Source: Aradus depressus
Lineage: Eukaryota; Arthropoda; Insecta; Hemiptera; Aradidae
Assembly: GCA_963662175.1 (NCBI GenBank)
Contig: OY759224.1
Coordinates: forward strand, 25,987,489-26,051,488
Direction: 5' to 3'
DNA: 64,000 nt
Shown here: positions 42,457 to 52,633 of the stretch, in pieces
Numbering within the stretch: the stretch's first letter is position 1
How the letters are laid out: each line of letters begins with the position of its first letter
Position numbers and translations under genes: made by a program
Notes under the pieces: generated by a model
Told to the model about the DNA's origin: nothing
Database searches by the model: none
Seen by the model: the letters and a program-made list of their open reading frames with translations, nothing else

Positions 42457-43250
42457 AAGTTATTGTGACTCATGCCCGGGCTTTAACTACGTCATATCGC
42501 CTAGCAGAGCTCTCTTTCATCGATCTAGTGGACATGATTCCACTCTCCTGTGGGAGTTCTACATTTCTGACTCAACGCTTTACTATGTCATCTCGCCTAC
42601 TAACAGAGCGCTCTTTCGTCGACATGACCATACTCTACAGTGGAAGACCTGCATTTCTGAAATGCTCGGGCTTTAACTACGTCATATCGCCTACCATAGC
42701 TCTCTTTCTTCGATCTGGTGGACATGATCCTACTCTACTGTGGGAGTCCTGCATTTCTGACTCATGCCCGAGCTTTTGCTACGTCATATCGCCTACTTCC
42801 AGACAGCTCTTTCGTCGATCTGGTGGACATGCCCATACTCTACTGTATGAGTCCTACATTTCTGACTCATGCCCGGGTTTTCGCCTACTACCAGAGATCT
42901 CTTTCGTCGATCTGGAGGACATGACCCTACTCTACTGTGGGAGTCCTACCTTTCTGACTCACGCCCGAGCTTTTGCTACGTCATATCGCCTACTACCAGA
43001 CAGCTCTTTCGTCGATCTGGTGGACATGACCCTAATCTACTGTGGAAGACCTGCATTTCTGAAATGCCCGGGCTTTAACTACGTCATATCGCCCAGCAGA
43101 GCTCTCTTTTGTCGATCTAGTGGACATGATCCCACTCTCCTGTGGGACTTCTACATTTGCACAAAATTCACTATGGGATTCGGCCGGGTTTCGAACTCGC
43201 GATCTTGAGCTCAGTATGCAAGCATGCTACCTCTAAACAACCGGAGTCCC
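42457..43250 (-). repeat. SINE-A with about 7 tandem copies of a ~100-bp body unit
   Basis: The unit is the 3' body of SINE-A (complement of CCACAGTAGAGTAGGGTCATG, GACGAAAGAGCTC, GCGATATGACGTAG, GCCCGGGCATGAGTCAG). It recurs at about 42470, 42575, 42665, 42770, 42880, 42965 and 43070. A proper SINE head (complement of GCTCAAGATCGCGAGTTCG) closes the array at 43185-43245. The plus strand is open for 247 codons (42465-43208) only because the unit length is close to a multiple of three. Confidence 0.9.
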
Positions 43251-43254
43251 CTTT

Positions 43255-43580
43255 TTGAATTTCCATTAAAAAAATTCCGTTCTGTTCATTTGTATATGAT
43301 AAACACGATAAATCTCGATATAATAAATGTATCGACACAAAATTTTATATGTGTATCCGAAAACCACTAATGGACGAAACCTATCGATTTTCTGTCAAAG
43401 CAATCAAAGGGAAGGGGCGGCATAGGGGGAAGGCTTAACACAAAAAACTCTAATAACTGCTGTTGTAATAAGGAGGACACCTATTAATTTTCAGCCATAT
43501 TGATCAAAGGGAATGGGGACTACAGGAGAGGCAAACGGTCAGTTTTGGAGTGCGAGCGAAAAATTAATTGATTAAATAAA
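43255..43580 (+). repeat. REP1 copy
   Basis: 'aaacacgataaatctcgata', AATAAATGTATCGACACAAA, then AACTGCTGTTGTAATAAGGA and ATTAATTGATTAAATAAACG. Confidence 0.75.
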
Positions 43581-43934
43581 CGTTAATTGATCATTTCCTA
43601 TATTTTGAATCAAGATAAGTAAGTAACTTTGATGGGATCTTCAGATAGAAGATCAACAATATTAATTCTCTTCTTCCAAAACTGACAGGACGGACGTATT
43701 TAGGAAATAGGGAATGGATCGGAAATAACAAGAACTGTCACTATAGAAGGTTTGACAGGTCTCAGGACAAGGAGGCATTAATAATGTAAACCTGCTTTTC
43801 AAAGACGATCACAGTATTTGAACAGAATCTTTTCAGTTAAGTCTAAAGCCTTTTCTAACACCCTCCTAAGAATAAACATAGATAAATCATTTATTGATAC
43901 TAAAATGTGAACATAAACTTCATTGGCGTAGCTA
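43581..43934. other. Unassigned sequence
   Basis: No recognisable feature. Confidence 0.4.
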
Positions 43935-44430
43935 AATTACTCTCTGGGGAGGGGTAGGACTTGGGGGGCTGGTAGGGCTTGGGGAACTGGTGGGTCCCGG
44001 GGTGGCTGGCAGGGCCTGGGGTGGGTGGTAGGGCCCAGAAGGGCCTGAGGGGCTGGTAGGGCCTGGGGGGATGGTAGGGCTTGGGGGACCTAGAGGGCCG
44101 GGAGGGCTGGTAGGACCTGGGAAGCTGGTGGGTCCCGGGGTGGCTGGCAGGGCCTGGGGTGGGTGGTAGGGCCCAGAAGGGCCTGAGGGGCTGGTAGGGC
44201 CTGGGGGGATGGTAGGGCTTGGGGGACATAGAGGGCCGGGAGGGCTGGTAGGACCTGGGAAGCTGGTGGGTCCCGGGGTTGCTGGCAGGGCCTGGGGTGG
44301 GTGGTAGGGCCCAGAAGGGCCTGAGGGGCTGGTAGGGCCTGGGGGGATGGTAGGGCTTGGGGGACCTAGAGGGCCGGGAGGGCTGGTAGGACCTGGGGAG
44401 CTGGTAAGCCCGGGGGGGGGGGGGGGCGGT
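43935..44430 (+). repeat. 138-bp G-rich minisatellite, about 3.5 copies
   Basis: TGGGTCCCGGGGT recurs at 43991, 44129 and 44267, an exact 138-bp period. Inside each unit GGGGCTGGTAGGGCCTGG-like 18-bp subrepeats recur. The array ends in a G-run at about 44411-44427. The minus strand is open across 43900-44436 (178 codons) and gives 46-residue Pro-rich repeats (PYQPLRPFWALPPTPGP). Confidence 0.93.
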
Positions 44431-44855
44431 CAACATGACCGAGGTAATAAAACAATAGTTTACATTTCACAATCATATTTTTAGTTTAAGTTTAATTAAA
44501 CTAAATAATTAACAATCAGGTACAATACACAAAATATTAGTTTTTTGTTTTTTTCAGCAAAACGGTCCAACACTTTTTCAGCTGAAATTTATTTATTACT
44601 ATTTCATTCTCGTTCAGCTGATAGCACTAAATGTACTCTAAAAAACAATTATTTTCCCTTTTTACGGCTTTCATTGAATACATTTTAAAACATGCAGTTA
44701 GTCTTAATAGTTTTTTTTATATTAGGTAAACATTGCACCGCCGTCTGGAGTTTTTGGGAGAAATTTTAAAATTATGACATGCACGACGATGCGTTCGGTA
44801 AACTGTCATACTTCGCCGATTGGCAGCATTCGTTGGAGTCCAAGCTTTAAGAAGG

Positions 44856-44859
<4 letters not shown>
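44431..44859. other. Unassigned AT-rich sequence
   Basis: No recognisable gene or family. Confidence 0.4.
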
Positions 44860-44892
<33 letters not shown>

Positions 44893-45032
44893 CTTTTGGC
44901 TTTATGTACGGTGCATATTAGCCATGTCAATGTGTTATATATAATTATTTAAGACATCCATGGCCCCGGGAGGGAGTTCTATCTACGAAATAAAACTCAC
45001 TCCCGGACGGGATTCGAACCCGCAAACTATGG
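44860..45032 (-). mobile_element. SINE-B, 5'-truncated, 33-nt T-run tail
   Basis: A T-run at 44860-44892 (poly(A) on the minus strand), then the complement of CATATGCACCGTACATAA-like 3' part, body and B box (GGATTCGAACC at 45009-45019). It stops within the head at CAAACTATGGTG. Confidence 0.9.
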
Positions 45033-45173
45033 TGTAATTTGAAAACGAATAACTGTTATAATAACGATGTAAAGACGCCGTCAGAGCTAGAGCCAGTGGG
45101 AGGGTGGATGCAGGCTAAGATGTTAACAGTGAATCACAACGTACTTCCCCAACACGAATTAACTAAGTTTTCA

Positions 45174-45497
45174 CATGCCCGGGCTTTAACTACGAGGTCA
45201 TATCGCCTACTACCAGAGCGCTCTTTCGTCACTCTGGTGGACATGAGGCCGACTCTACAATGGGAGTCCTAAATTTTGCCTACCCTAAATTTTTATTCAT
45301 TTAGGATAGGGGTCTTTAACGAGCATCTGACATCGTACAGGCTCGGAACCATCGCTTAACGTCCCATCCGATGGACAGCGTGCTTAAGTTTATTTTACCT
45401 CCAAGATAAAATAAACTAAGGGCCTCGTTCGGGTTTCGAACCCACGAACTTGAGCTCAGATGGCAAGCACGCTTACCACTGAGCTACCGGCACCTTC
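45174..45497 (-). mobile_element. SINE-A, near full length
   Basis: Complement of AAGCCCGGGCATG (tail units lost), body, B-box complement GGGTTTCGAACCC (45430) and head complement GAGCTACCGGCACC (45481). It is inserted in a REP1 fragment (ACTTCCCCAACACGAATTAA at 45143). Confidence 0.9.
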
Positions 45498-45539
45498 AAA
45501 TCTATGGGTAAGACTCCTGGGGGATGTTAGGTTATTTCA

Positions 45540-45675
45540 ATCAGGCAGTGAGGCAAAAAAATATATCGGTGCAAAAATTTCGATATGATAAATATCAAAA
45601 ACAATACCATTAGAACAATTTCGATATTTTGTCAAATAATATCGATATAATTGAAATATCGTATACACATCCCTA
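45540..45675. mobile_element. hAT-like terminal fragment
   Basis: Rich in ATATCGATAT/TTTCGATAT motifs and ending ACACATCCCTA, the complement of a TAGGGATG hAT terminus. It resembles the subterminal region of the 5071-12523 element. No left end or target duplication is identified. Confidence 0.5.
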
Positions 45676-45689
45676 TGGCATATTTCCTT

Positions 45690-45790
45690 TTCGTCGTACT
45701 AGTGGATTCAGATCCATTGGGCTAAGGCCCAAGTCCTGAATTTTGCCCAGGCTTTAGGGGTCTTTAATGAGTACTTCCCTGTGACTTTAT
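45690..45790 (-). mobile_element. SINE-A, decayed fragment
   Basis: 'aagtcctgaattttgccca', GGGGTCTTTAATGAGTAC and a 'tcgtactagtggattcagat' stretch align with the SINE-A body. Confidence 0.55.
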
Positions 45791-45973
45791 AAAGTTAATT
45801 TTAACAGAAGAGTTTGGACAGATGTGAATAACTGGATTTTTTTAAATGTCGGTGAATCATGGTTTTTAATTTTTTTTAACAGTTCTCTTTTCATAATTTT
45901 CTCATTAATTTTAATAGCAATAAGGATAATCTAAATAAGGTTTTTCTTTTCATTTCATCAGCAAACCTTTTAA

Positions 45974-45995
45974 CCCCCCCCCCCCCCCCCCCCCC
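45974..45995 (+). repeat. Poly(C) tract, 22 nt
   Basis: An uninterrupted C run between unassigned sequence and a short inverted repeat (ATTTTCTTTACTTTTAATTT region). Confidence 0.95.
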
Positions 45996-46049
45996 TCGCA
46001 ATTTTCTTTACTTTTAATTTAAAGAAAATTACCATTTAGTCGTATTACT

Positions 46050-46245
46050 GCTTCCCAACGAGTATCTGACATTGCACAGACTCATGACTATCGCTTAATG
46101 TCCCATCCGAAGGACGGCGTACTCAAGGTTTTTTTCATCTCTTCTTGGCCGTGTTAGGTTTTTTTTTGTAACGAGAACCTGACATTGCACAGACTCAGGA
46201 CTATCGCTTAATGTCCCATCCGAAGGACGGCGTATTCAAGGATTT
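46050..46245 (-). repeat. Duplicated SINE-A middle fragment
   Basis: CATTGCACAGACTCA followed by GACTATCGCTTAATGTCCC and ATCCGAAGGACGGCGTA occurs at 46070-46125 and again at 46182-46235, separated by TTCTTGGCCGTGTTAGG and a T-run. The same GGCCGGGTTAGG plus T-run recurs at 46890-46920, after TE-X. Confidence 0.8.
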
Positions 46246-46247
46246 TT

Positions 46248-46872
46248 GACGTGAAAATCTCTATTCGCTCGTTAAGCACAGTGATAGCCGCTCAAACTTT
46301 CTTGTGTTACAAAATACCGTCAGATTTCAATCGATAATAACTACGAGACTAATAATGCGATAACAACGGATGAGGTCACAATGGATAGAGCATGTCTGTA
46401 CGTGTTTGTTGTGCAGTGTTTGTTTTGCCTGTGACGTTATCGGGCAAGTGTGGGCGCCGGCGGATGATTGTTGCGAATTAGCGTTGTGTAAAATTAGAAA
46501 TTAGTGTAGCGTGATAACGCGTTTAGATAGGACGTTGATTCGGGTGTCATTGTAAAGAGCTTGAGGAGCACTACTAGGACTCAAAGTGAAACACTACAAA
46601 TATTCGCCAATATATATGTAAAAATCGGTATTAAATTGAAAATTGCAATAAAATTAAAGATGTCTCTCTCATATGAATCGTAAATATGCGCGGCATTGTA
46701 GAAAACGCAAATCAGAGGAAAGCTCGCATCAAAAGGAATTTTAAAAACCTAAAAAGTCTAGTGCCGAGCAAATGCAAGAGCTACGGCAGCATCGAAAAGA
46801 AAATGAAAAATGATTTTATCCCTACGTTTTCACAGAAAATCTACGGCGTGGACCTTGACTACGCCTTAATGT
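46248..46872 (+). mobile_element. Unclassified element TE-X, copy 2
   Basis: Same element as 37686-38290, inverted relative to it. Starts GACGTGAAAATCTCTATTCG and ends GACTACGCCTTAATG beside a T-run. Indels and stops break any frame. Confidence 0.65.
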
Positions 46873-46879
46873 TTTTTTT

Positions 46880-47346
46880 TCATCTCCTCTTGGCCGGGTT
46901 AGGTTTTTTTTTTTTTTTTTACAATAAGCCAAAACCTATTAATAAAATGTGCTAAATATAATAAAATAAATAACACAATTTTCTATTTCATAAATACAAT
47001 TTCCATAATGAAAACTTTGAAGAGAAATTAATTATTACTTTAAGCTAAAATGAAGTTGCTCTTAAGAAGTTGTAGACAAAAAGGATATGAAGTTACCTTT
47101 TGAAGTCGAGAATTCTTGTTATTTTGGCAAAACTTCTCCCAGTTCAATCTCCGGTCCTGTCTCACAAACTAGGATAATCATCAACTTATTTCTGTCAACT
47201 TGGAACACAATGTATCTACCTACCTGCAACAAAGAAATACATTTTGAATAGAAACATTAATTTTACGAACTGAATCATTTACGTTTTATCAGTAGATTAT
47301 TTCATATATTCATTGTTGATCTTAAATGGCCCCAGGACAAGTAATA
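46880..47346. other. Unassigned sequence
   Basis: No recognisable gene or family. Confidence 0.4.
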
Positions 47347-48021
47347 CAGTAGAACCTCTATAAGTCGAACATCAAGGAAGACGCCAAAAAATTCGAGTTA
47401 TAGACTTTTCGACTTATGGAGGATTTCGATAGGCGGATTTTGATTCGACTTGTAGAGGTTAAGATTAATTCTAACTAATTTTGAGTTAGAGAGGTGAAAT
47501 AAATAAAAATTCAAATTACAGAGGTAACAAACATATTTATATTTATTATAAATCAACATTATTTCAAAACATCCTTAAAATAAAAAATACGTAGTATATG
47601 TAGGTATTAAAAAAAGTCAGTAATTTTTTTTTGCTTTAGATAATTGGTAATCCTATTTATTGTATACTCCTAAATTGTTTTCTAAAAAACAATGGTGTAC
47701 ATTGTCGACAAATTCTTAATGTCGGTAACTTATTTTTCTTCGAGCTGTAGAGGTAATAAGTTTCAAATAATCGAGTTGTAAAGGTTGTAAAATAAAACAT
47801 TGCTATGTTCGAGATACAGAGGTCCAATTTATTTTTTCGAGTTATAGAGGGAAAATATGTACCAAAATGGTTTGTATGGACTCACTGATTATTTCGACTA
47901 ATAGAGGGTTGAGATTTCGAGTAATGGAGGTTTTGGGGCTTGAAGGAAAAGAAACAAAACTTTTTTTTCGAGTTTTGGAGGTTTTCGAAGTATCGAGGTT
48001 CGACTTAAAGAGGTTCTACTG
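47347..48021. mobile_element. pogo-like MITE with many internal motifs
   Basis: The termini are CAGTAGAACCTCTATAAGTC and the inverted CAGTAGAACCTCTTTAAGTC, each flanked by TA (47345-47346, 48022-48023). A motif close to TTCGAGTTATAGAGGT recurs about 13 times, all in the same sense and concentrated near both ends. No transposase is encoded. Confidence 0.88.
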
Positions 48022-48023
48022 TA

Positions 48024-48170
48024 TTTTACATAGAAATAAAGGACAATTTGGCTTTCAACCGCTGTGCTGTGTGGGTGGGATGAACCACTGATGATGACGC
48101 TGTTGCGTCAAAAACCGGTTCTGGTCTAAAATAAAAGCACGCAAACCACTGAGCTACCAGCGCCCTATCA
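48024..48170. other. Retroposon debris: hairpin motif and SINE-A head
   Basis: CTGATGATGACGCTGTTGCG followed by TCAAAAACCGG (48088-48117) is a hammerhead-like hairpin. The complement of a SINE-A head (GAGCTACCAGCGCCC) follows at 48151-48165. Confidence 0.6.
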
Positions 48171-48520
48171 ATCTTGTTATTACATGTATTCAATGTTCTA
48201 GCATGGCTGGAAAACCAAAGCAATACATAGAAATCTCAAACGATAAATTAATATTTATATATTCTAAAATAAATATTTTGAAAATTAAATTAAAATATTT
48301 TTGAGTATGTGCGATTGTTTGTGTGTATTCAGACATTGTTGATTTTTCTGGATCCCCACTCTATTTACACTTTCTGTTTGTGCAACATGGAGGGGGACAG
48401 ATTGCAACATTGCATGTAAAATACATTTTACTCAAATTAAATTTCCCAAACTTAAGTTAAATTCCCTGATTCACAAGTTAAGAAAATATGTCGATGAATC
48501 ACCGGCTATGTACTTCCCCA
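48171..48520. other. Unassigned; REP1 end at 48480-48520
   Basis: The REP1 end reads CGATGAATCACCGGCTATGT and ACTTCCCCA. Confidence 0.45.
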
Positions 48521-49038
48521 GTACAGACATGCGAGCAACGAACCGAGCACTGTTCGGCTCGTTTTCAGTTTTCAACGAACACACTCCAAGCCGAGCATTT
48601 GGATGTTCCACAACCATACTAACCTGCACAAGTTAACCTGCAGATAACAAATTTAAGTTTATTTGTATATCATTCTATTACTATTCAAAATCTTCAATCA
48701 GAAAATGCTCAAGGTAGGTAGCTACTTACGTAATTAATTTACATATTTGTAGTACAATTAATACGGATACGTATTTATTATGATACGTAATTTATTTTTA
48801 CATGTAAATTGTTTAAAATGAACACTTTTTTAGGAAAAGTGTTTGAATAATTCCTCCCAAGCATCCAATCACTTTATTTTATTAAAATGTAATTTGTGTT
48901 TTAAATCCCATATGACTGGGTACTGTCTCATAGCCTGAACAAACTGAATTTGAAGCTCCTGAGACCGGTCTTCAGAAGCCATAATAAAATATAATTTATT
49001 GAATAATATTTAAATATATATTTAATTAAAAAAAAAAA
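48521..49038 (+). mobile_element. MADF-type TIR element, 3'-truncated
   Basis: Left terminus GTACAGACATGCGAGCAACG. The MADF frame starts on the minus strand at 48982 and reads MASEDRSQELQIQFVQAMRQ, then YPVIWDLKH. The copy stops at an A-run near 49038, so the right terminus is absent. Confidence 0.85.
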
Positions 49039-49039
49039 A

Positions 49040-49330
49040 GACAAAAACTCTAATAACTGTCGATGTAATGAATGTATCGACATGAAATTTTATATATGTA
49101 TCCAGAAACCTCTAACAACGACACCTATTGTTTTTCAACCAAATCGGCTAAAGGGGAGGGGGGTCGATACAAAAACTGTAACAACTATCGATGTAATGAA
49201 TGTATCGACACAAAATTTTATATGTGGATTCAGAAGGCCCTGTGTGAATTAACTATGGATTTTTATCCCAAACTTTGGGTGATTCACCGACAACCTTTTT
49301 TTTTTATATATAATTAGGGGGTCGGAAAAC
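49040..49330 (+). repeat. REP1 copy
   Basis: Two AATGAATGTATCGACA units (49068, 49197), 'gattcagaaggccctgtgtg', then GTGATTCACCGACAAC and a T-run at about 49303-49312. Confidence 0.8.
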
Positions 49331-49381
49331 AACAATTCTGACGAAAATAGAGAAATTGCGCTGTGAATTAGTGTTTTTTCT

Positions 49382-49845
49382 TTCACAGGATGTCAAATAT
49401 AAGATAGTCTGACCTCTCACAGATTTTTATTGGTAGTAATAGCTAGCCGGCTTTCGAGGTTTCCCTCATCATCAGGCAGTCTGATAAAAAATTAAAAAAT
49501 TTTGAAAAAACTAAATAATATAATAAAAATAAATAACAATCTAAAACATTAACCATTTAAAATATCATGGATAGGGACAGGCGAGAGTTGTAACTCATAT
49601 GGTGGACAGGGATAACTCGTCTGTCCCCATCCATGATATTTTAAATTGTTAATATTTTAGATTGTTATTTATTTCTATTATATTATTTAGTTTTTTCAAA
49701 ATTTTTTATCAGACTGCCTGATGATGAGGGAAACCTCGAAAGCCGGCTAGCTATTACTACCAATAAAAATCTGTGAGAGGTCAGTCTATCTTATATTTGA
49801 CATCCTGTGAAATAATCACTTTTCACTACATCAGCCATCTTCATG
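49382..49845. mobile_element. Foldback retroelement-like insertion with 14-bp duplications
   Basis: Arms 49384-49585 and 49610-49810 are near-perfect reverse complements. TTAGTGTTTTTTCT occurs at 49368-49381 and again at 49846-49859, a 14-bp target duplication. Both arms carry CTGATGATGAGGGAAACCTC followed by GAAAGCCGG. A non-inverted 33-bp tail (ending GCCATCTTCATG) follows the right arm, also seen at the end of the 21857 element. The long duplication argues for target-primed retroposition rather than a DNA transposon. Confidence 0.88.
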
Positions 49846-49859
49846 TTAGTGTTTTTTCT

Positions 49860-50300
49860 GCCTATTCAGATTTAGAGAGTATATTTATCTATTTTGTTAA
49901 CCAAACTGCTTTGGTTGACCTAACTAATTTATTCGTGGAAGTTTGGTTTATTTATCCAGAAAGTCCCTGCTTCTAAGGACCTAATTGAGTTCCTTCTTTG
50001 ATAAACTCTCCTTAAAGAATCCTTTAACCTAAGGTTGACTTATTTCTTTGGCTCCATCCTTTCTTTCAACTAACTTCTTTCTTAACAAACTCTTCAATGC
50101 TCCTGGAGACTTCTTTTCAAAAGTTTATTCTTGACTTTGTAACGATTTCCTAACTCTTGAATGTGTACAGTCCAGTTATTGAGAGAACAAAAACCTACAT
50201 CAAATGTCCATTCTTCAACTTCCCCAATCAAATTAGCCCAGAAATTTTATCTTTCAACAAATATAATTCAGATAAAGCTAAACATAGTGGGATAAGAAAC
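49860..50300. other. Unassigned sequence
   Basis: No recognisable gene or family. Confidence 0.4.
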
Positions 50301-50545
50301 TGAGTTAAATGAACTATATCAAATTTTGTGTTGAGACATTCGTTATATCGACAGTTATTGTAGTTCGTGTCGACATATTCGTACCTTCAGGAGATATCGT
50401 ATTAACACAGACAGGATTTTTCTAAATATATTTTTGGAATCAGTAGACCGGAAAAGATAAAATTTCAGTGAAAACTTAACATCGAATTTCTGACCGAATG
50501 CATATTTTTTCCAATACATACATTGTATATCTGGGGAAGTCAAAT
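50301..50545 (-). repeat. REP1 copy
   Basis: TTGTGTTGAGACATTCGTTA, 'ttcaggagatatcgtattaa', TTTCTGACCGAATGCATATT and GGGGAAGT. Confidence 0.7.
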
Positions 50546-50700
50546 AATGAGAATATAACAGAAGAGCACACAATTTTCTGAAAGATCAACTCTACCGATA
50601 TACATAAGTCAATACGATGCCGAGTTCGTTATTGTTTTATTTATTCATTTATAATTGAATAATATATATATTTATTTTATTTTTTTATATATTGTTATAG

Positions 50701-51040
50701 AGGGCGCCGGTAGCTCAGTGGTATGCATGCTTGCCTTCTGAGCTCAAGAACGTGGGTTCGTAACCCGACCGAGGCCCTTAGTTTATTCTATCTGGGAGGT
50801 AAAATAAACTTAAGCACGCCGTCCTTCGGATGGGACGTTAAGCGATGGTCCCGAGCCTGTACGATGTCAGGTACTCATAAAAACCCCTATCCTAGGTGAA
50901 TAAAAATTTAGGGTAGGCAAAATTTAGGACTCCCACAGTAGAGTCGGGCTCATGTTCACCAGAGTGACGAAAGAGCGCTCTGGTAGTAGGCGATATGACC
51001 TCATAGTTAAAGCCCGGACATGAGTCATAATAACTAACTA
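50701..51040 (+). mobile_element. SINE-A, full length with 11-bp duplications
   Basis: TATTGTTATAG at 50690-50700 and 51041-51051 fixes the ends. A box TAGCTCAGTGG and B-box-like GGTTCGTAACCC are present. The tail is the variant AATAACTAACTA. Confidence 0.94.
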
Positions 51041-51051
51041 TATTGTTATAG

Positions 51052-51330
51052 TTACATTTTTTTTCTTTTTCTTTTCTATATCTCGCACATTGGGACCTGA
51101 TGAAGGGACGTAAGAACGTCCCGAAACATCGTTGAGATAAAGACACATTCGAAGAGTTCTTCGAAAAATAGTTACCTTAATTTTTAATAAATTGAAAAAT
51201 GTGTCTACTTATTGTAAATGTGTCTATTTATTAATTTTTTTTATACTCATATTTTAAAGTATTTATTTATTCAGTTTTTATTAATTTCATTTCACTTTTT
51301 TTAATAGTTTTGTTATTACTACTAATCGTA
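51052..51330 (+). other. Retroposon-like end with hammerhead-like hairpin
   Basis: CTGATGAAGGGACGTAAGAA followed by CGTCCCGAAAC lies at 51097-51128. The rest is AT-rich and unassigned. Confidence 0.5.
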
Positions 51331-51640
51331 CATGGGTTGGAGACAAGTAGTTATAAATCTAATTTATAAGCTATCTTAATGTATAAATTCTTTTGACGTA
51401 TCCTATTTCTTAAGCACGCCGTCCCTAGATGAATAAAAATTTAGGGTAGGCAAAATTTAGGACTCCCAGAGTAGAGTCGGGCTCATGTCCACCAGAGTGA
51501 CGAAAGAGCGCTCTGGTAGTAGGCGATATGACTTCGTAGTTGAAGCCCGGGCATGAGTCATAAAACCTAACCTAACCGTATCCTATTACCATGTATTGGT
51601 TTAACGGAAATAAATTTATTATTATTATTATTATATATAA
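51331..51640 (+). repeat. LINE-type 3' tail split by SINE-A
   Basis: CTAATTTATAAGCTATCTTA up to GTATCCTATT (51398-51407), interrupted by SINE-A, then GTATCCTATTACCATGTATT and GTTTAACGGAAATAAATTTA plus ATT repeats. Confidence 0.8.
51408..51577 (+). mobile_element. SINE-A, 5'-truncated, 10-bp duplications
   Basis: GTATCCTATT is duplicated exactly (51398-51407, 51578-51587). The 170-bp insert starts within the body (TCTTAAGCACGCCGTCC, with a short deletion next to it) and ends AAAACCTAACCTAACC. Truncation at the 5' end and an intact tail are typical of target-primed reverse transcription. Confidence 0.93.
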
Positions 51641-51714
51641 CATATGTTATATGAGAAAATGACCGTATCGCAAAAAGGCTGTCGAAATTTCCTGAAAGAT
51701 ACATCCTTTACTTT

Positions 51715-52155
51715 TTTGTAGTATTTTTAATTCTAATCACATGTTCGTTAGTTATTATGGAGGACTCATGCCTGGGCTTTAACTACGAGGTCATATCGCC
51801 TACTACCAGAGCGCTCTTTCGTCACTCTGGTGGACATGAGCCCAACTCTACTCTGGGAGTCAGAAATTTTGCCTAACCATGTTTATTTATCTAGGGTAGG
51901 GGTCTTAAACGTCTTTAAGTACCTCACATCGTACAGGCTCGGGACTATTGCTTACCTTCCAGATAAAAATCCTAAGAGCCTCTCGTGTTTCGAACCCGTG
52001 AACTTAAGCTCAGTAAACTAGCAAGCTAGTGTGTGTCAGAATATAATAATTAATATCTGTTTATGTATCTAATTTATAAGCTATCTTAATGTATACATTC
52101 TTATGATGTATCCTATTACCATGTTATGGTTTAACGGAAATAAATATTATAATCG
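51715..52155 (+). repeat. LINE-type 3' tail split by a reverse SINE-A
   Basis: The left part ends 'ttttaattctaatcacatg'; the right part resumes 'gtgtgtcagaatataataatt' and runs through CTGTTTATGTATCTAATTTA to GTTTAACGGAAATAAATATT. The copy at 3075-3235 shows the uninterrupted order. Confidence 0.65.
51758..52029 (-). mobile_element. SINE-A, inserted in a LINE tail
   Basis: Complement of AGCCCAGGCATGAGTCC at the left; body; B-box complement GTGTTTCGAACCC (51985); degraded head at 52000-52029. The 'taaaataaacttaagcac' segment is missing. Confidence 0.85.
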
Positions 52156-52633
52156 GGCAAACGTGGTGTCTATTGGAAGCTGATTAAAGGAGCCCGGAGG
52201 AGTTCTATCTGTGTTCAGTGTAGAAACGCACACTTTAACCTTTTACTGGTGGCACAATGAGCTATGAGGGGCATAACTTAGCTTGTCCATAGAGAAAGTG
52301 TGTCATTGCAATGAGATATATACCCACATAAACGTCACCATATCTAATAGCCCGGATAGATCACTGTGAAATGTCACCACTTCTGACACCACAGCCGTTA
52401 AAGGTAAATATGGATGGTTAACCAGAACTTTAAATTGTACATTTACAGTCAATATATTATAACCACTATGCCATTTCATATATAGTTTTTTTTTTTTTTA
52501 ATTTTTATCTTATTTACAAATAGATATTCACAACTGTATAAATAGATAATATAAACACCTATTGGTGACACTCCCTAGTAGGGTGTCCGTTATTTTGAAA
52601 AAGTTTAAATTTTGATGATTTCCAAACGGATTA
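52156..52633. other. Unassigned sequence
   Basis: No recognisable gene or family. Confidence 0.4.

Noticed and set aside
42465..43208. A 247-codon plus-strand open frame
   Set aside because: It reads through tandem SINE-A units on the non-SINE strand; its repeats are simply translated SINE sequence.
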